From NCBI RefSeq assembly GCF_024172185.1, contig NZ_JAMZEC010000001.1, positions 3,286,001-3,350,000 on the forward strand: a DNA stretch of 64,000 nucleotides. The letters are read 5' to 3'. Both the position numbers and the translations under genes were made by a program. Each line of letters opens with the position of its first letter. Positions within the stretch are counted from its first letter, which is position 1. This DNA is from Nonomuraea roseoviolacea subsp. carminata. Lineage in GTDB: Bacteria > Actinomycetota > Actinomycetes > Streptosporangiales > Streptosporangiaceae. Under the pieces are notes generated by a model, which saw only the letters and a list, made by a program, of their open reading frames with translations, was not told where the DNA came from and did not search any database. Below, piece by piece: positions 16,976 to 30,900 of the stretch.

Positions 16976-18739
16976 ATGAAGGCCGAGGAACGCTGGCAGG
17001 CCAGGTTCCGAGCGTCGCGCATGACGCTGCCGAACTGGGCGCGCCAGGCACCGAACAGGTCGATCTACCGCTCCAACGCCACCGGCACCTGGGAGGTCTA
17101 CGCCTGGGACCGGGCCACCGGCGCCACCCGGCAGGTCACCGAGCGCCCCAAGGGCACCGCCCACGCCACCATCGACCCCACCGGCCAGTGGATCTACTGG
17201 TTCGCCGACACCGAGGGCGACGAGTTCGGCGTGTGGTGGCGCCAGCCGTTCGGCGGCGGCACCAGCGAGTTAGCCGCGCCCGACCTGGCGCCCGGCCAGC
17301 CGGGCGGGATCGCGCTGTCGGCCACCGGCCAGGCCGCGATCAGCCTGGCCAGCGAGGGCTCCTTCCGCATCCACCTCGTACGCCCCGGCGAGCCCTCACG
17401 CCTGCTCTACGAGCACCCCGACGCCGCCTGGGTGGCGGACATGTCCCTCGACGGCCAGCTCATCGCCATCAACCACGGCGAGTACGGCGACTTCCGGCAC
17501 CCGGCGCTCCGGGTGGTGCGCCAGTCCGGCGACACCGTCCGCGAGCTGTACGACGGGCCCGGCAAGGGCGTCCTCGGTCTGCGCTTCGCCCCCGTGCCCG
17601 GCGACCGCCGGCTGCTCGCCCTGCACGAGCGCCGCGAACGGCAGGAGCCCCTGGTCTGGGACCCCGTCACCGGCGAGCAGCGCGAGATCTGGCTGCGCGA
17701 CTCGGGCGACCTGACCGCCGAGTGGTACCACGACGGCCGCGGCCTGCTGATCCTGCGCGACAACCGGGCCCGCACCCACCTGCACCGCTACGACCTCGGA
17801 GGCGGCGGCCTCACGCTGATCGAGACGCCGCACGGCGTGATCGAGGAGGCCGCGCCGCGGCCCGCCGGGCACGTCGAGTACTCCTGGTCCAGCGCCTCGC
17901 GCCCGCCGGTCATCAAGTCGAGCAACGGCCAGGTCGTCATCAACGCCGGCGGCCCGCCCGCGCCGCCCAGCGTGCCCGTGGAGGACCTCGACGTCCCCGG
18001 CCCCGGCGGCCGGATCCACGCGCTGATCTCGCGGCCCGAGCACGGCGGCGGGCCGTTCCCGACGGTCTTCATGCTGCACGGCGGCCCCACGGCGCACGAC
18101 CACGACGCCTTCTCCCCCGAGGTCGCGGCCTGGGTGGACGCCGGGTTCGCCGTGGTGCGGGTCAACTACCGCGGCTCCACCGGCTACGGCTCCGCCTGGC
18201 GCGACGCGCTGCGCGGCGACGTGGGCCACATCGAGCTGCAGGACGTGGCGGCCGTGCGCCGGACGGTCGTCGAGCGCGGCATCGCCGATCCCGAACGCGT
18301 CATGCTGACCGGCACCGCGTGGGGCGGCTACCTCACGCTGCTCGGCCTCGGCACCCAGCCCGACCTGTGGGCCGCCGGCATCGCGGCCGTGCCGATCGCC
18401 TGCCACCAGACCTCGTACGAGGACGAGGCCGAGAGCCTGCGCGCCTACCACCGGGCCCTGCTCGGCGGCTCGCCCGACGAGCAGCCCGAGCGCTACGCCG
18501 CCAGCTCCCCCATCACGTACGTGGACCGGGTCCGCGCCCCGGTGCTCATCCTGGCCGGGGAGAACGACACGCGTTGCCCGCTGCGCCAGATCGAGAAGTA
18601 CGTGGGCAGGCTGGCCGCGCACGGGCACCCGTACGAGGTGTACACCTACGACGCGATCCGCGGCTCGCTGGTGGTGGCCGAGCGGATCGCGCAGATGAGC
18701 CTGCAACTGGAGTTCGCCCGCAAGCACCTGCGCCACTGA
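16976..18739 (+). CDS. S9-family prolyl-oligopeptidase-like protein, catalytic Ser and His lost
   Basis: A 587-residue protein with an N-terminal beta-propeller (about 20-330) and a C-terminal alpha/beta hydrolase domain (about 345-585), the layout of S9 peptidases. The fold is clear from VFMLHGGPTAHDHD and VRVNYRGSTGYG. The nucleophile elbow, normally G-x-S-x-G-G, reads GTAWGGY, placing Ala at residue 448. The usual catalytic His region (DAGHGS in relatives) reads DAIRGS with Arg 562. Asp 531 (ENDTRCP) remains. It is therefore probably not a peptidase, although the frame is intact. ATG 16976 has AGGGAGG eight bases upstream; GTG 16940 is an unlikely alternative. Confidence 0.85.
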   Translation: MKAEERWQARFRASRMTLPNWARQAPNRSIYRSNATGTWEVYAWDRATGATRQVTERPKGTAHATIDPTGQWIYWFADTEGDEFGVWWRQPFGGGTSELAAPDLAPGQPGGIALSATGQAAISLASEGSFRIHLVRPGEPSRLLYEHPDAAWVADMSLDGQLIAINHGEYGDFRHPALRVVRQSGDTVRELYDGPGKGVLGLRFAPVPGDRRLLALHERRERQEPLVWDPVTGEQREIWLRDSGDLTAEWYHDGRGLLILRDNRARTHLHRYDLGGGGLTLIETPHGVIEEAAPRPAGHVEYSWSSASRPPVIKSSNGQVVINAGGPPAPPSVPVEDLDVPGPGGRIHALISRPEHGGGPFPTVFMLHGGPTAHDHDAFSPEVAAWVDAGFAVVRVNYRGSTGYGSAWRDALRGDVGHIELQDVAAVRRTVVERGIADPERVMLTGTAWGGYLTLLGLGTQPDLWAAGIAAVPIACHQTSYEDEAESLRAYHRALLGGSPDEQPERYAASSPITYVDRVRAPVLILAGENDTRCPLRQIEKYVGRLAAHGHPYEVYTYDAIRGSLVVAERIAQMSLQLEFARKHLRH

Positions 18740-18758
18740 GGACGCCCTGGAGAGAGGG

Positions 18759-20303
18759 TCAGCGGGCGCGCAGGACCACGATCGCGAGGTCGTCGGCGCT
18801 CGGCTCGCTGGCGAAGTCGGCGACGCCCCGGCGGATGCGCTCCGCCACCGCCCGCGCCGACAGCCCGGCGCACTCGGCCAGCAGCTTCGCCAGGCCGCCG
18901 TCGTCGTCGAGCAGCCGGTCGCCGGAGCGGCGCTCGGTCACGCCGTCGGTGACCGCGAGCAGCACGTCGCCGTGGTCGAGGTGCACGGTGTCGGCCTCGA
19001 ACACCACCTCGGGGAAGACCCCCAGCAGCGACTGCGGGGTGCTCACCGACTCGACCTCGCCACTGGCCTTGAGCCGCAGCGCCTCGGGGTGACCGGCCGA
19101 CACCATCCGCAGCTCCAGGCCCGTCGCCACCGGCGTGATGTCGCCGTGCAGCAGGGTCAGGAACCTCGCCCGCTCCCCCTCCTCCAGGATCGCCTGGTTG
19201 AGCCGGCCGAGCACCGCGGCCACGCCGTACCCCTCGCGGGCGAGCAGCCGCAACGTGTGGCGGGCCAGGCCGGTCACGGCCGCCGCCTCCGGGCCGGTGC
19301 CGCACACGTCGCCGATCGCGAAGCGCCACGAGTCGTCGCCGGCCTTGAACAGGTCGTAGAAGTCGCCGCCGACCTCGTTGAACTCGCCGGCCGCCTCGTA
19401 GATGACGCCGTAGTCGAGGCCGGGCACCTCGGGCTCGTTGGGGGGCAGCAGGCTGCGCTGCAGCGCCCGGTTGGCGGCGGCCTGCTGCGCGTACAGGCGG
19501 GCGTTGTCCATGGCGAGCGCGGCGCGCCGGCCGATGTCCTCGGCGAGCTGGATGACCTCGTCGGGGAACCGGTCGGAGCGGCCGAGGAACATCACGCCGA
19601 GGCCGCGCCCGCGCGCGGTCAGCGGGACCGTCAGCACCTGCGAGTCGGCCGTGTGCATGATGGACGGCTGCTCCTCGACCGCCTCCGCGTCGATCTCCTC
19701 CAGCTCCTGGCGCAGCCCGTCGATGCGGGCCTCGTCGGCGTGCCACACGTAGACCAGGCGCATGGGCCCGTCGGCGTTGTCGGAGGTGTAGACGGCGCAC
19801 CAGCTCGACAGCCTGGGCACCACGACCTGGGCGATGATGGCCGGCACCATGTCGGGGTTGAGCGTGCCCGCGAGCAGGTCGCTGGCGTCGGCCAGGAACC
19901 CCAGCCAGTGCGGGCCGCGCGAGGTCTCGGCCTGCCGATCGGGTACGACTGTTTCCATGGAGCCGGGTAGCGTGAGACGTGCCCAGTGGACGTGCCCGTC
20001 GCGAGAGAAGGTGATCCCCCATTCCGCCACCGTCACAGAGGGGGCCTTCGGATCGCCCTGGGGCGCGTTGCGCTGCCTCAGCTCCACCTGGACGGCGTCG
20101 CCGTGGTGCTTCCACACCACCTCGAACGGCTCGTCGACCACCTGCTCCGCCAGATCACCCGTGACCTGCTCCGCGGTGTGCAGCAACAGCCCGCCCACGG
20201 CCCACGCGGTCATCACCTCGCGCGTGAACCGCATCGCGGCCGGCACAGCGGTCTCTCCGGGCGCGAAGGTGGCGGCGAGCACCGCCTGAGGAGAAGCAGT
20301 CAT
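18759..20303 (-). CDS. GAF-PP2C (SpoIIE-type) serine phosphatase
   Basis: A 514-residue soluble phosphatase. Residues about 1-110 look like a degenerate ATPase-type domain, then a GAF domain (about 125-285) with VPLTARGRGLGVMFLGR, then a PP2C/SpoIIE domain (about 300-512). The metal motifs GGDFYD, IGDVCGTG and TDGVTER, and the final SADDLAIVVL, are intact. Such enzymes dephosphorylate anti-anti-sigma proteins in partner-switch systems. It is divergent from the giant HAMP-repeat kinase with 119 bases between, and is convergent with the S9-like gene. ATG 20303 was chosen; the 15 residues upstream look like leader DNA. Confidence 0.85.
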   Translation of the reverse strand: MTASPQAVLAATFAPGETAVPAAMRFTREVMTAWAVGGLLLHTAEQVTGDLAEQVVDEPFEVVWKHHGDAVQVELRQRNAPQGDPKAPSVTVAEWGITFSRDGHVHWARLTLPGSMETVVPDRQAETSRGPHWLGFLADASDLLAGTLNPDMVPAIIAQVVVPRLSSWCAVYTSDNADGPMRLVYVWHADEARIDGLRQELEEIDAEAVEEQPSIMHTADSQVLTVPLTARGRGLGVMFLGRSDRFPDEVIQLAEDIGRRAALAMDNARLYAQQAAANRALQRSLLPPNEPEVPGLDYGVIYEAAGEFNEVGGDFYDLFKAGDDSWRFAIGDVCGTGPEAAAVTGLARHTLRLLAREGYGVAAVLGRLNQAILEEGERARFLTLLHGDITPVATGLELRMVSAGHPEALRLKASGEVESVSTPQSLLGVFPEVVFEADTVHLDHGDVLLAVTDGVTERRSGDRLLDDDGGLAKLLAECAGLSARAVAERIRRGVADFASEPSADDLAIVVLRAR

Positions 20304-20422
20304 CCCACCGTGCCTACCACACTTCCTACTGACTTGGGGTAAATCCAAGGACAGGACTACGAGCTACACAACGTGACAGACTTGAACCACTCAAGCGGCA
20401 CCCCGCGCGTCAAGGAGGGCCC

Positions 20423-24583
<4,161 letters not shown>

Positions 24584-24586
24584 TCC

Positions 24587-25216
24587 ATGACGGATCGAGC
24601 CAAGATCCTCCTGGTCGACGACCGCGAGGAGAACCTGATCGCCCTTGAGGCCATCCTGAGCTCGCTCGACCTGGTGCCGGTGCGTGCCCGGTCGGGCGAG
24701 GAGGCGCTCAAGGCCCTGCTCAACACCGAGTTCGCGCTCATCCTGCTCGACGTGCGCATGCCGGGCATGGACGGCTTCGAGACGGCCGCGCACATCAAGC
24801 GGCGCGAGCGCACCCGCAACATCCCGATCATCTTCCTGACCGTGGTCGACAGCGCCCCCGACTACGCCTTCCGCGGCTACGCGGCGGGGGCCGTCGACTA
24901 CCTCACCAAGCCGTTCGACCCGTGGGTGCTGCGGGCCAAGGTGTCGGTGTTCATCGAGCTGTACAACATGAACAAGCGGCTGGCCGAGCAGTCCGCGCTG
25001 CTGCGCGAGCGGGTGACGGGCGAGCTGCCGCCGGGTCTCAGCGAGCCGGCGTCGGTGCTCCCGGAGCTGTCGCGGCGGCTGACCGCGGTGGAGGAGGAGC
25101 TGGCCCGGGTCCGGGAGCTGGCGCGCAAGTCGCCCGACCCGGCGCTGTCCATCCCGCTGGGCGACCTGACGGAGCGGGTGACCGCCCTGCGGGCCGGGTT
25201 CGACGCGCTGTCATAA
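24587..25216 (+). CDS. Stand-alone receiver-domain response regulator
   Basis: A 209-residue response regulator. Residues 5-125 are a receiver with ILLVDDREEN, phospho-acceptor Asp in LILLDVRMPGMDGF, and Lys in YLTKPF. The rest (130-209) is a helical, probably coiled tail (VLPELSRRLTAVEEELARVREL) with no DNA-binding domain. It starts three bases after the hybrid kinase, with GAAGGGG as ribosome site, and is the obvious output of that phosphorelay. The output may be a protein contact, for example with the divergent PP2C phosphatase; that is inference. Confidence 0.85.
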   Translation: MTDRAKILLVDDREENLIALEAILSSLDLVPVRARSGEEALKALLNTEFALILLDVRMPGMDGFETAAHIKRRERTRNIPIIFLTVVDSAPDYAFRGYAAGAVDYLTKPFDPWVLRAKVSVFIELYNMNKRLAEQSALLRERVTGELPPGLSEPASVLPELSRRLTAVEEELARVRELARKSPDPALSIPLGDLTERVTALRAGFDALS

Positions 25217-25269
25217 CCTGCCGGGAAATGTCTAAGTTGCGGGCTTTGAAGTAAAAACACGGGAGAATG

Positions 25270-25285
25270 TCCCCCAACGTGGGGA
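25270..25285 (+). terminator. Possible terminator after the receiver gene
   Basis: TCCCC (25270-25274) and GGGGA (25281-25285) pair around CAACGT, followed by TTTATGCATATTT. The stem is short, but the location, between two same-strand genes, fits a transcription end. Confidence 0.35.
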
Positions 25286-25345
25286 TTTATGCATATTTCG
25301 GTTCTCTACAGTCGGAAGGATCCGATGCAGAGGAGAACCGATCTG

Positions 25346-26500
25346 ATGCATGATGATGGCTTCCTCCGCGAGCTCGTCGCCATGAAGGACGAGATGGGCG
25401 TCGTGTCGCTGTACGTCACCGCGGGACCGCGGGTGGACCCGGGGATCCGGCCCGCCTGGGAGATCCGGCTCCGCGACGAGCTCGCCGCCATGCGCGCCCA
25501 GGTGTCGGCCTGGCCCGAACGGATCCGGCGCTTCACCGTGCTGGAGCACCTGGACGCCCTCGAACCGGAGATCGACCGGCTGGTCGACCCCTCCGAGCCC
25601 GGGATCGGGCGGGCGCTGTTCGCGCCGGTCTGCTCGGACGAGATCCAGCGGACGTCCCTCCAGATCCCCTTCGGCACGTGCGCGGTGCTGGAGTCCACCG
25701 CGTACGTACGCCCCATGCTCACCGCGATGGCCACCGGCGCCCCCGCCGGCGTGGCCGTCGTCGGCCGGGACGGCGTCCGGCTCGTCGACTACCGGTACGG
25801 CAAGGCCGAGGAGGTCTACCGGTCCGCGTACGACCTGGACTCCGACGACTGGCGCGAGATGCGCGGACCCGCGCGGGCCGGCACGGACCAGCGCTCGTCG
25901 GTCCACCGCGACCTGTTCCGGCGGCGCGCCGAGGAGAACCTGGTGCGCCACCTGTACGCGGTCGCCCCCGAGATCACCGGCCGAGTCGACGCCCTGCGCT
26001 GGGAGGACGTGCTGCTGGTCGGCGACCCGCGGCTCACCTCGGCGCTGGCCGGGGCGCTGCGCCCCCTCGACCCGGTGCGGGTGGACAAGGTCGTGCCGGA
26101 CGGGCCGGCCACCGACGTGGTGAGCCGGATCGTCGAGGAGCTGGTCACGGTGCGCGTCCGGCGCGACGCCGCGCTGGTCCAGCGGGCCGTGGACACCACG
26201 CTGTCCGGCGGGCGCGCCGTGCTCGGGGCGGCCCAGACGCTCGCGGTGCTCAACGAGGGCCGGGTGGGCCGCCTGATCGTGGACGAGAACGGGCACTGGC
26301 ACGGCGGCCGCGGGCCGGACGGGTTCCTCTACCCGGCCGACCAGGTGCCGCAGGGCGTGGTCACCACGGACGAGCCCGACCTCGGGGAGCGCATGATCGA
26401 ACGGGCGCTGGAGAGCCGGGCCGAGGTGACGATCGTCCACGCCCACGCGGCGGGCGCCCTGGCGCCGTACGGCGGGGTGGGCGCGCTGCTGCGCTGGTGA
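25346..26500 (+). CDS. baeRF-type (eRF1-like/Vms1-like) protein
   Basis: A 384-residue protein like the bacterial archaeo-eukaryotic release-factor family. The N-terminal part (about 1-125, MGVVSLYVTAGPR) is followed by a central region with AVVGRDGVRLVDYRYGKAEE, then RRRAEENLVRHLYAV, and a C-terminal eRF1 domain-3-like part (VLNEGRVGRLIVDE through the end). Family members are thought to act on stalled ribosomes or peptidyl-tRNA, but most are unstudied. ATG 25346 has GAGGAG nine bases upstream; ATG 25325 and 25289 are alternatives. It is convergent with the NYN-domain gene (22 bases). Confidence 0.72.
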   Translation: MHDDGFLRELVAMKDEMGVVSLYVTAGPRVDPGIRPAWEIRLRDELAAMRAQVSAWPERIRRFTVLEHLDALEPEIDRLVDPSEPGIGRALFAPVCSDEIQRTSLQIPFGTCAVLESTAYVRPMLTAMATGAPAGVAVVGRDGVRLVDYRYGKAEEVYRSAYDLDSDDWREMRGPARAGTDQRSSVHRDLFRRRAEENLVRHLYAVAPEITGRVDALRWEDVLLVGDPRLTSALAGALRPLDPVRVDKVVPDGPATDVVSRIVEELVTVRVRRDAALVQRAVDTTLSGGRAVLGAAQTLAVLNEGRVGRLIVDENGHWHGGRGPDGFLYPADQVPQGVVTTDEPDLGERMIERALESRAEVTIVHAHAAGALAPYGGVGALLRW

Positions 26501-26522
26501 GGACCCGGCTCCTTCGGTTTCT

Positions 26523-27788
26523 TCAGTGGCGGGCGCGTTCGAGGGCGTCCCAGAAGCCGCGGCGCAGGGCGTGGCGGACCTCGTCGTGCAGCAGGAAGTC
26601 GATCGGCAGCGACGAGCCCTGCAGCAGCCTGGCCTCCAGATCCGACGGCATGCGGGGCTTGCGCGCCAGCACGGCCTCCAGCCACAGCGCGGGCGCGTCA
26701 CGTGCGACCGACTCGCCGAAGTCGTGGCCCTCGCGGTGGGCGGCCTTCACGGCGTCGGCCAGCGTGGTGGCCTGCGAGGTCGAGGGCGGCGTCGGCGGCG
26801 TGGACTGCGGGCCGGTGAACGCGCCGAACGGCTGGTAGGACCCGTTCGACGGCTGCGCGGGCTGCGGCGGCTGCTGGTAGGCGCCGTTGGACGGCTGCGC
26901 GGCGAACTGCCCGGTGGACGGCGTCTGCTGCGCCGCCGGCTGCTGCTGCGGGATGGGCCCGGTCGCCGGCGCCTGGCTCGCCGGCTCCTGGTGGTAGTAG
27001 GTGGGCGACGGCGTCGAGGGCTGTCCGCGACCGGCCGACGGCTGGGACTCGGGCTGCGCCGGAGGCGTGGCGGGAAGCGCCGGTGAGGGCGTCGTCGGCG
27101 GCGCGGCGTGGCTGCCGCTCGGCTTGGGCGCGGGCAACGGCGTGGGCAGCGACGAGGACGGCGGCGGCGCGGGCGGCAGCGAGTGGGTCGCGGCGTGCGC
27201 GGCGGCGTGGCCGTTGGAGAGCGGGTGGTGGCCGTTGGAGACCTCGCTGATGCCGGTCACCAGGTTGACGAACGGCCGCAGGTGGACGTTGCCCAGCTCG
27301 ATGAGGTCGTCGCCCTCCTGGCGCAGGGCGCGCGAGACGGCCCAGGCGCCCTCGGTGGCGATGTGCACCACGGTCACCCTGATGCCGAGGTCCTGCGCGT
27401 CGCAGACGACCTGCGCGAGGTCCTCGTCGCCGCTGACGACGACCGCGTCGCAGATGGCGTTGTTGCGGGCGAGCGTCATGAGGTCTCGGTGGACCTGGGC
27501 GTCCACGCCCTCGCGCCGGCCCGGCCGGATGCGCGACAGGCGCAGCTTGAGGCCCGGGATGTCGGCGAGGACGTCGTGCTCCGGGGTGCGCCGGCCCTCG
27601 ACCGTCGCCTCGTACCAGTAGCAGCGCAGCAACGGCAGCCCGGTGCGCTCCCGCGCGAGGTTGCTCATGAGCTGGAGCAGACCCGGGTAGTCCCACGCGA
27701 CCGCCTCGCGATGTCGGGTCCCATGCACGGCCATCGCGCCGTCGGCCAGCAGGTAGCCGGCGTCCACGAACAGCGCGCAGCGATCCAC
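26523..27788 (-). CDS. NYN-domain (PIN-like) protein with disordered Pro/Gln linker
   Basis: 421 residues. The first 165 form a NYN/LabA-like PIN fold: CALFVDAGYLL, a mid-domain GVDAQVHRDLMTLARNN and VVVSGDEDLAQVV carry the acidic residues of the nuclease site. Residues about 185-335 are Pro/Gln/Ser-rich and clearly disordered; the last 85 residues form a compact helical domain (LADAVKAAHREGHDFGESVAR). NYN proteins are RNases or RNA binders; here the acidic set is present, so activity is possible. Start GTG 27788 (VDRCALF) was chosen as it opens the domain, with AAAGGGG upstream. Confidence 0.8.
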   Translation of the reverse strand: MDRCALFVDAGYLLADGAMAVHGTRHREAVAWDYPGLLQLMSNLARERTGLPLLRCYWYEATVEGRRTPEHDVLADIPGLKLRLSRIRPGRREGVDAQVHRDLMTLARNNAICDAVVVSGDEDLAQVVCDAQDLGIRVTVVHIATEGAWAVSRALRQEGDDLIELGNVHLRPFVNLVTGISEVSNGHHPLSNGHAAAHAATHSLPPAPPPSSSLPTPLPAPKPSGSHAAPPTTPSPALPATPPAQPESQPSAGRGQPSTPSPTYYHQEPASQAPATGPIPQQQPAAQQTPSTGQFAAQPSNGAYQQPPQPAQPSNGSYQPFGAFTGPQSTPPTPPSTSQATTLADAVKAAHREGHDFGESVARDAPALWLEAVLARKPRMPSDLEARLLQGSSLPIDFLLHDEVRHALRRGFWDALERARH

Positions 27789-27975
27789 TGTGACACCGCC
27801 CCTTTCCTGATGGTCCGACCTCACTGGCTCTGCACCGTCAGAGCCGGACTGGCGGCCCTTTCTCAGGGTAGTGAAAGCGGGTGATCGTCCGAGGGTTAAT
27901 CCCGACGATTCGCCACTGGCCCGGGCATACGCCAGATGATTCATGAAGACCGTACCAGTTTGTCCGGGTTTATGG

Positions 27976-30900
27976 TTACTGACGCGTACGGGCGCTGACA
28001 GCGGCAATTCCAAACAAAATCGCATCTTTCTCGCTGGTAATGGTGAGGGCGGGATCGTCCCCGAGGTCCGCCTCGAACGTGTCCACGTCCACGCCGAACG
28101 TCATGCCCGCGACCCCGTCGGAGGAGCCGTCGAACGGGTTGGCGGCCTCGCGGTCGCCGCCCGCCGGCACCAGCGGACCGCCGCCCGCCGACACCGCGTC
28201 GCCGTCCAGCTCGGCGTCGCCCTCCCACGTCACCAGCCGCACCCGTGCCGGCGTCCGCCCCGACGCCGTCCCGCCGGGCGTCTCGCCGGACGTACTGCCT
28301 GGCGTCGCCGCGCCGGGCGGCTCGCCGGAAGACGCGCCGGGTGTCCCGCCGAGTGATCCGCCGGGCGTCCGGCCGGGGGCGAGGCCGTCGAGGGGGACGC
28401 GCAGCGCGGCGCCCCCGTCGCCGGTCGCGACGGCCTCGTCCAGGACGACCGTCCTGGTGTACGGCCTGGCGGGGTCGGTCGCGATGACCACGAGGCTCCA
28501 CCCCGCGTGCCGGGACACCCCCGGCTCCATGGGCGCGTCGGCCGCCCACCACGCGCCTTCCCTCCTGGAGGCGGCCACCAGGCCGGTCACGTCGGCGAAC
28601 GCCTGGTAGGCCGGGCCCGACGGCAGCCTGGCGTCCTCCACCTCGTCCGGCCGCACCGGCTCGTACCTCCGGTGACCCGGCGGCCTGAGCCTGATCGGCC
28701 CCGGGACGCTCCCGCCGGCCGACCAGTAGAGCCCCGCCCACACGATCCGGCCGCCGCGCGGCATCCGCAGGCGCGCGGCGCTGGAGGCGGCCGTGGAGCC
28801 GGTCCGGTCGGCGTCGAGCGGGACCATCGACCACAGGTCGTTGTCGCGTCTGGCGCCCTCGCGCCGCCTCGCCGCGGAGCAGCCGCTCTGGCCGCCGGGG
28901 CAGGTCAGCAGGGAGTTGCCGATCGCCATGACCGCGACCTTGCCCTCCGTGGCGAACCTGGCGGGCGCCCCCGACGGTCGCACCCCCGTCGCGGACCTGG
29001 CCGCCGTCCGCATCCGCCCGGCCCTGATCCGTACGGCCGGAGCCGCGCCGTCCCCTGCGCCGGCCGCCACCTGGACGCGCAGGAACAGCACCGTGCTGCC
29101 GCCGGCTTCCAGGGGCCCTCGGACGCACCGCGCCCCCTCCGGCACCGCCCGGCACGTCCACCCGGCGGCCGCGCCGTCCGGCTGACGGGGGGCGGGCGAT
29201 CCGCCGGACGACCTCGGGGAGCCGGTGCCGTGACGGTGACGACGCGTGGACGCGCCGCCGTCGGCCGCCCCCGCTCGGCCTGGCGCGGCGTCGGGGCCCG
29301 GTGAGGTGCCGAGGCGTGGCGGGATCCCCAGGTCTGGCGGGGTGTCCTGGCTTGGTGAGGTGCTGCGGTGGTTTGGTGAGGTGCCGTGGCTTGGCGGGGT
29401 GCCCAGGTCCAGCAAGCCGCCCAGGTCCGGCGCCGCCTCCCGGCCCGGCACGCCGCCCAGATCCGGTGACGTCTCCCGTCCCGGGGCATCGCCGTGCTCC
29501 CCCGGCCGGTCACGCCCCGGGGCCCCGTCGTGCTCCCCAGGCCGGTCGCGCCGCGGAGACCTGCCGGGGTGCGGCGAGTCGTCGCGGCCCCGGGACCCGT
29601 CCTCGGGTGGGACGGCGTCGCGGGGTGGCGTGCGTCGTGGCGAGGTGGTCGCCGGGCCCAGCACGGCGCCGTGGCCGCGGCTGCCCGGGGGCATCATCGT
29701 GATCCCCGGAGGCAGGTCCACCATCGCCCGCACACCCGCGCTCGCCCCCCCGCCGTAGTTGCGCAGCCGTATCGCCACGATGCCGGACCGGCCCCGCACC
29801 AGCGCCCCGAGCGGCTCGATCGTGGCACGCAGGCGCGCCCCGCCCCCGCCGGTCTCCGGGGCAGGCGGTGAGATCGGGTCGGGCTCGACCACGGTCAGCG
29901 GCGGCTGCCCGGACCCGACCGGGTGCGCCATGGGCGAGGTGGCGATCCGTTCGACGGTCCGGTTCCCTGAGGCGACGGCGAACGTCGTGGCCGCGGCGAC
30001 CGCCACCGCGGCGCCGCCCGCCATGGCCACCCGCGGGCTCGCCGCCACGCGCTGAAGCCAGCCGACCAGGCGCGGGCTCCGGCGCGCCCCACAAGCGCCG
30101 GCCTCCCCCTCACCGCCTCCACCCTCAGCGTCTCCACCCTCAGCGTCTCCACCCTCAGCGTCTCCACTGTCAGTGCCCTCGCCGCCCGCCCGCTGCTCCG
30201 CTCCCGCGCGGTCGGCCACGGACTCCCAGAAGGCGAGGTCCTCCTCCTCCGCTTCCGCCCCCTCGTCCGTGTCGGCCTCGTCGCCGTCCACGCCCCAGAA
30301 CGCGTCCTCCTCGTCCGCCCGCCGGGGTGTCACCGTGACCCGCAGCAGCGCCGACGCCGGCGCCCCCGCCGAGGCGCGCGACGGATCGGCCGCGTACTCG
30401 GGGAAGGCCGGGCCGGCCAGCAGGGGCCCGACCACCACCCGGAGCCCGGCGCCGATGTCCGTGAGCTCGGTCAGCACCGCGTGGCAGCGGGCGCAGCCCC
30501 GCGCGTGCGCCCGCACCGCCCTGGAGCCGCGCCGCGCCAGCCCGCCCCGCACGTGCGCCGCCATCCTGCCCAGCACCGGCACGCACGCCGGGGCGGGCGA
30601 GGCGGACAGGTACAGCCGCACGTACGCCTGCCTCAGCCCCTCCCTGGCCTGGTAGGCCAGCGGCGACACCTCGCCCCGCGACAGCCCCAGCAGCGGCGCC
30701 ACCTCGGCGGGCCCGGCGCGTTCGACCTCGACGTGCCACAGCACCGCCCGCCACCGCTCGGGCAGCGACAGGAACGCCCGGGCGAGCATCGACCTCTCCA
30801 GCCCCGCGAGCGCCGGGTCCACGAACGGGACGGCGGGGTCGAACGGCTCGTCCGGCGTCACCCGGCGGCTCTCGACCCGCGCCCGGTCGTGGACGGTGCG

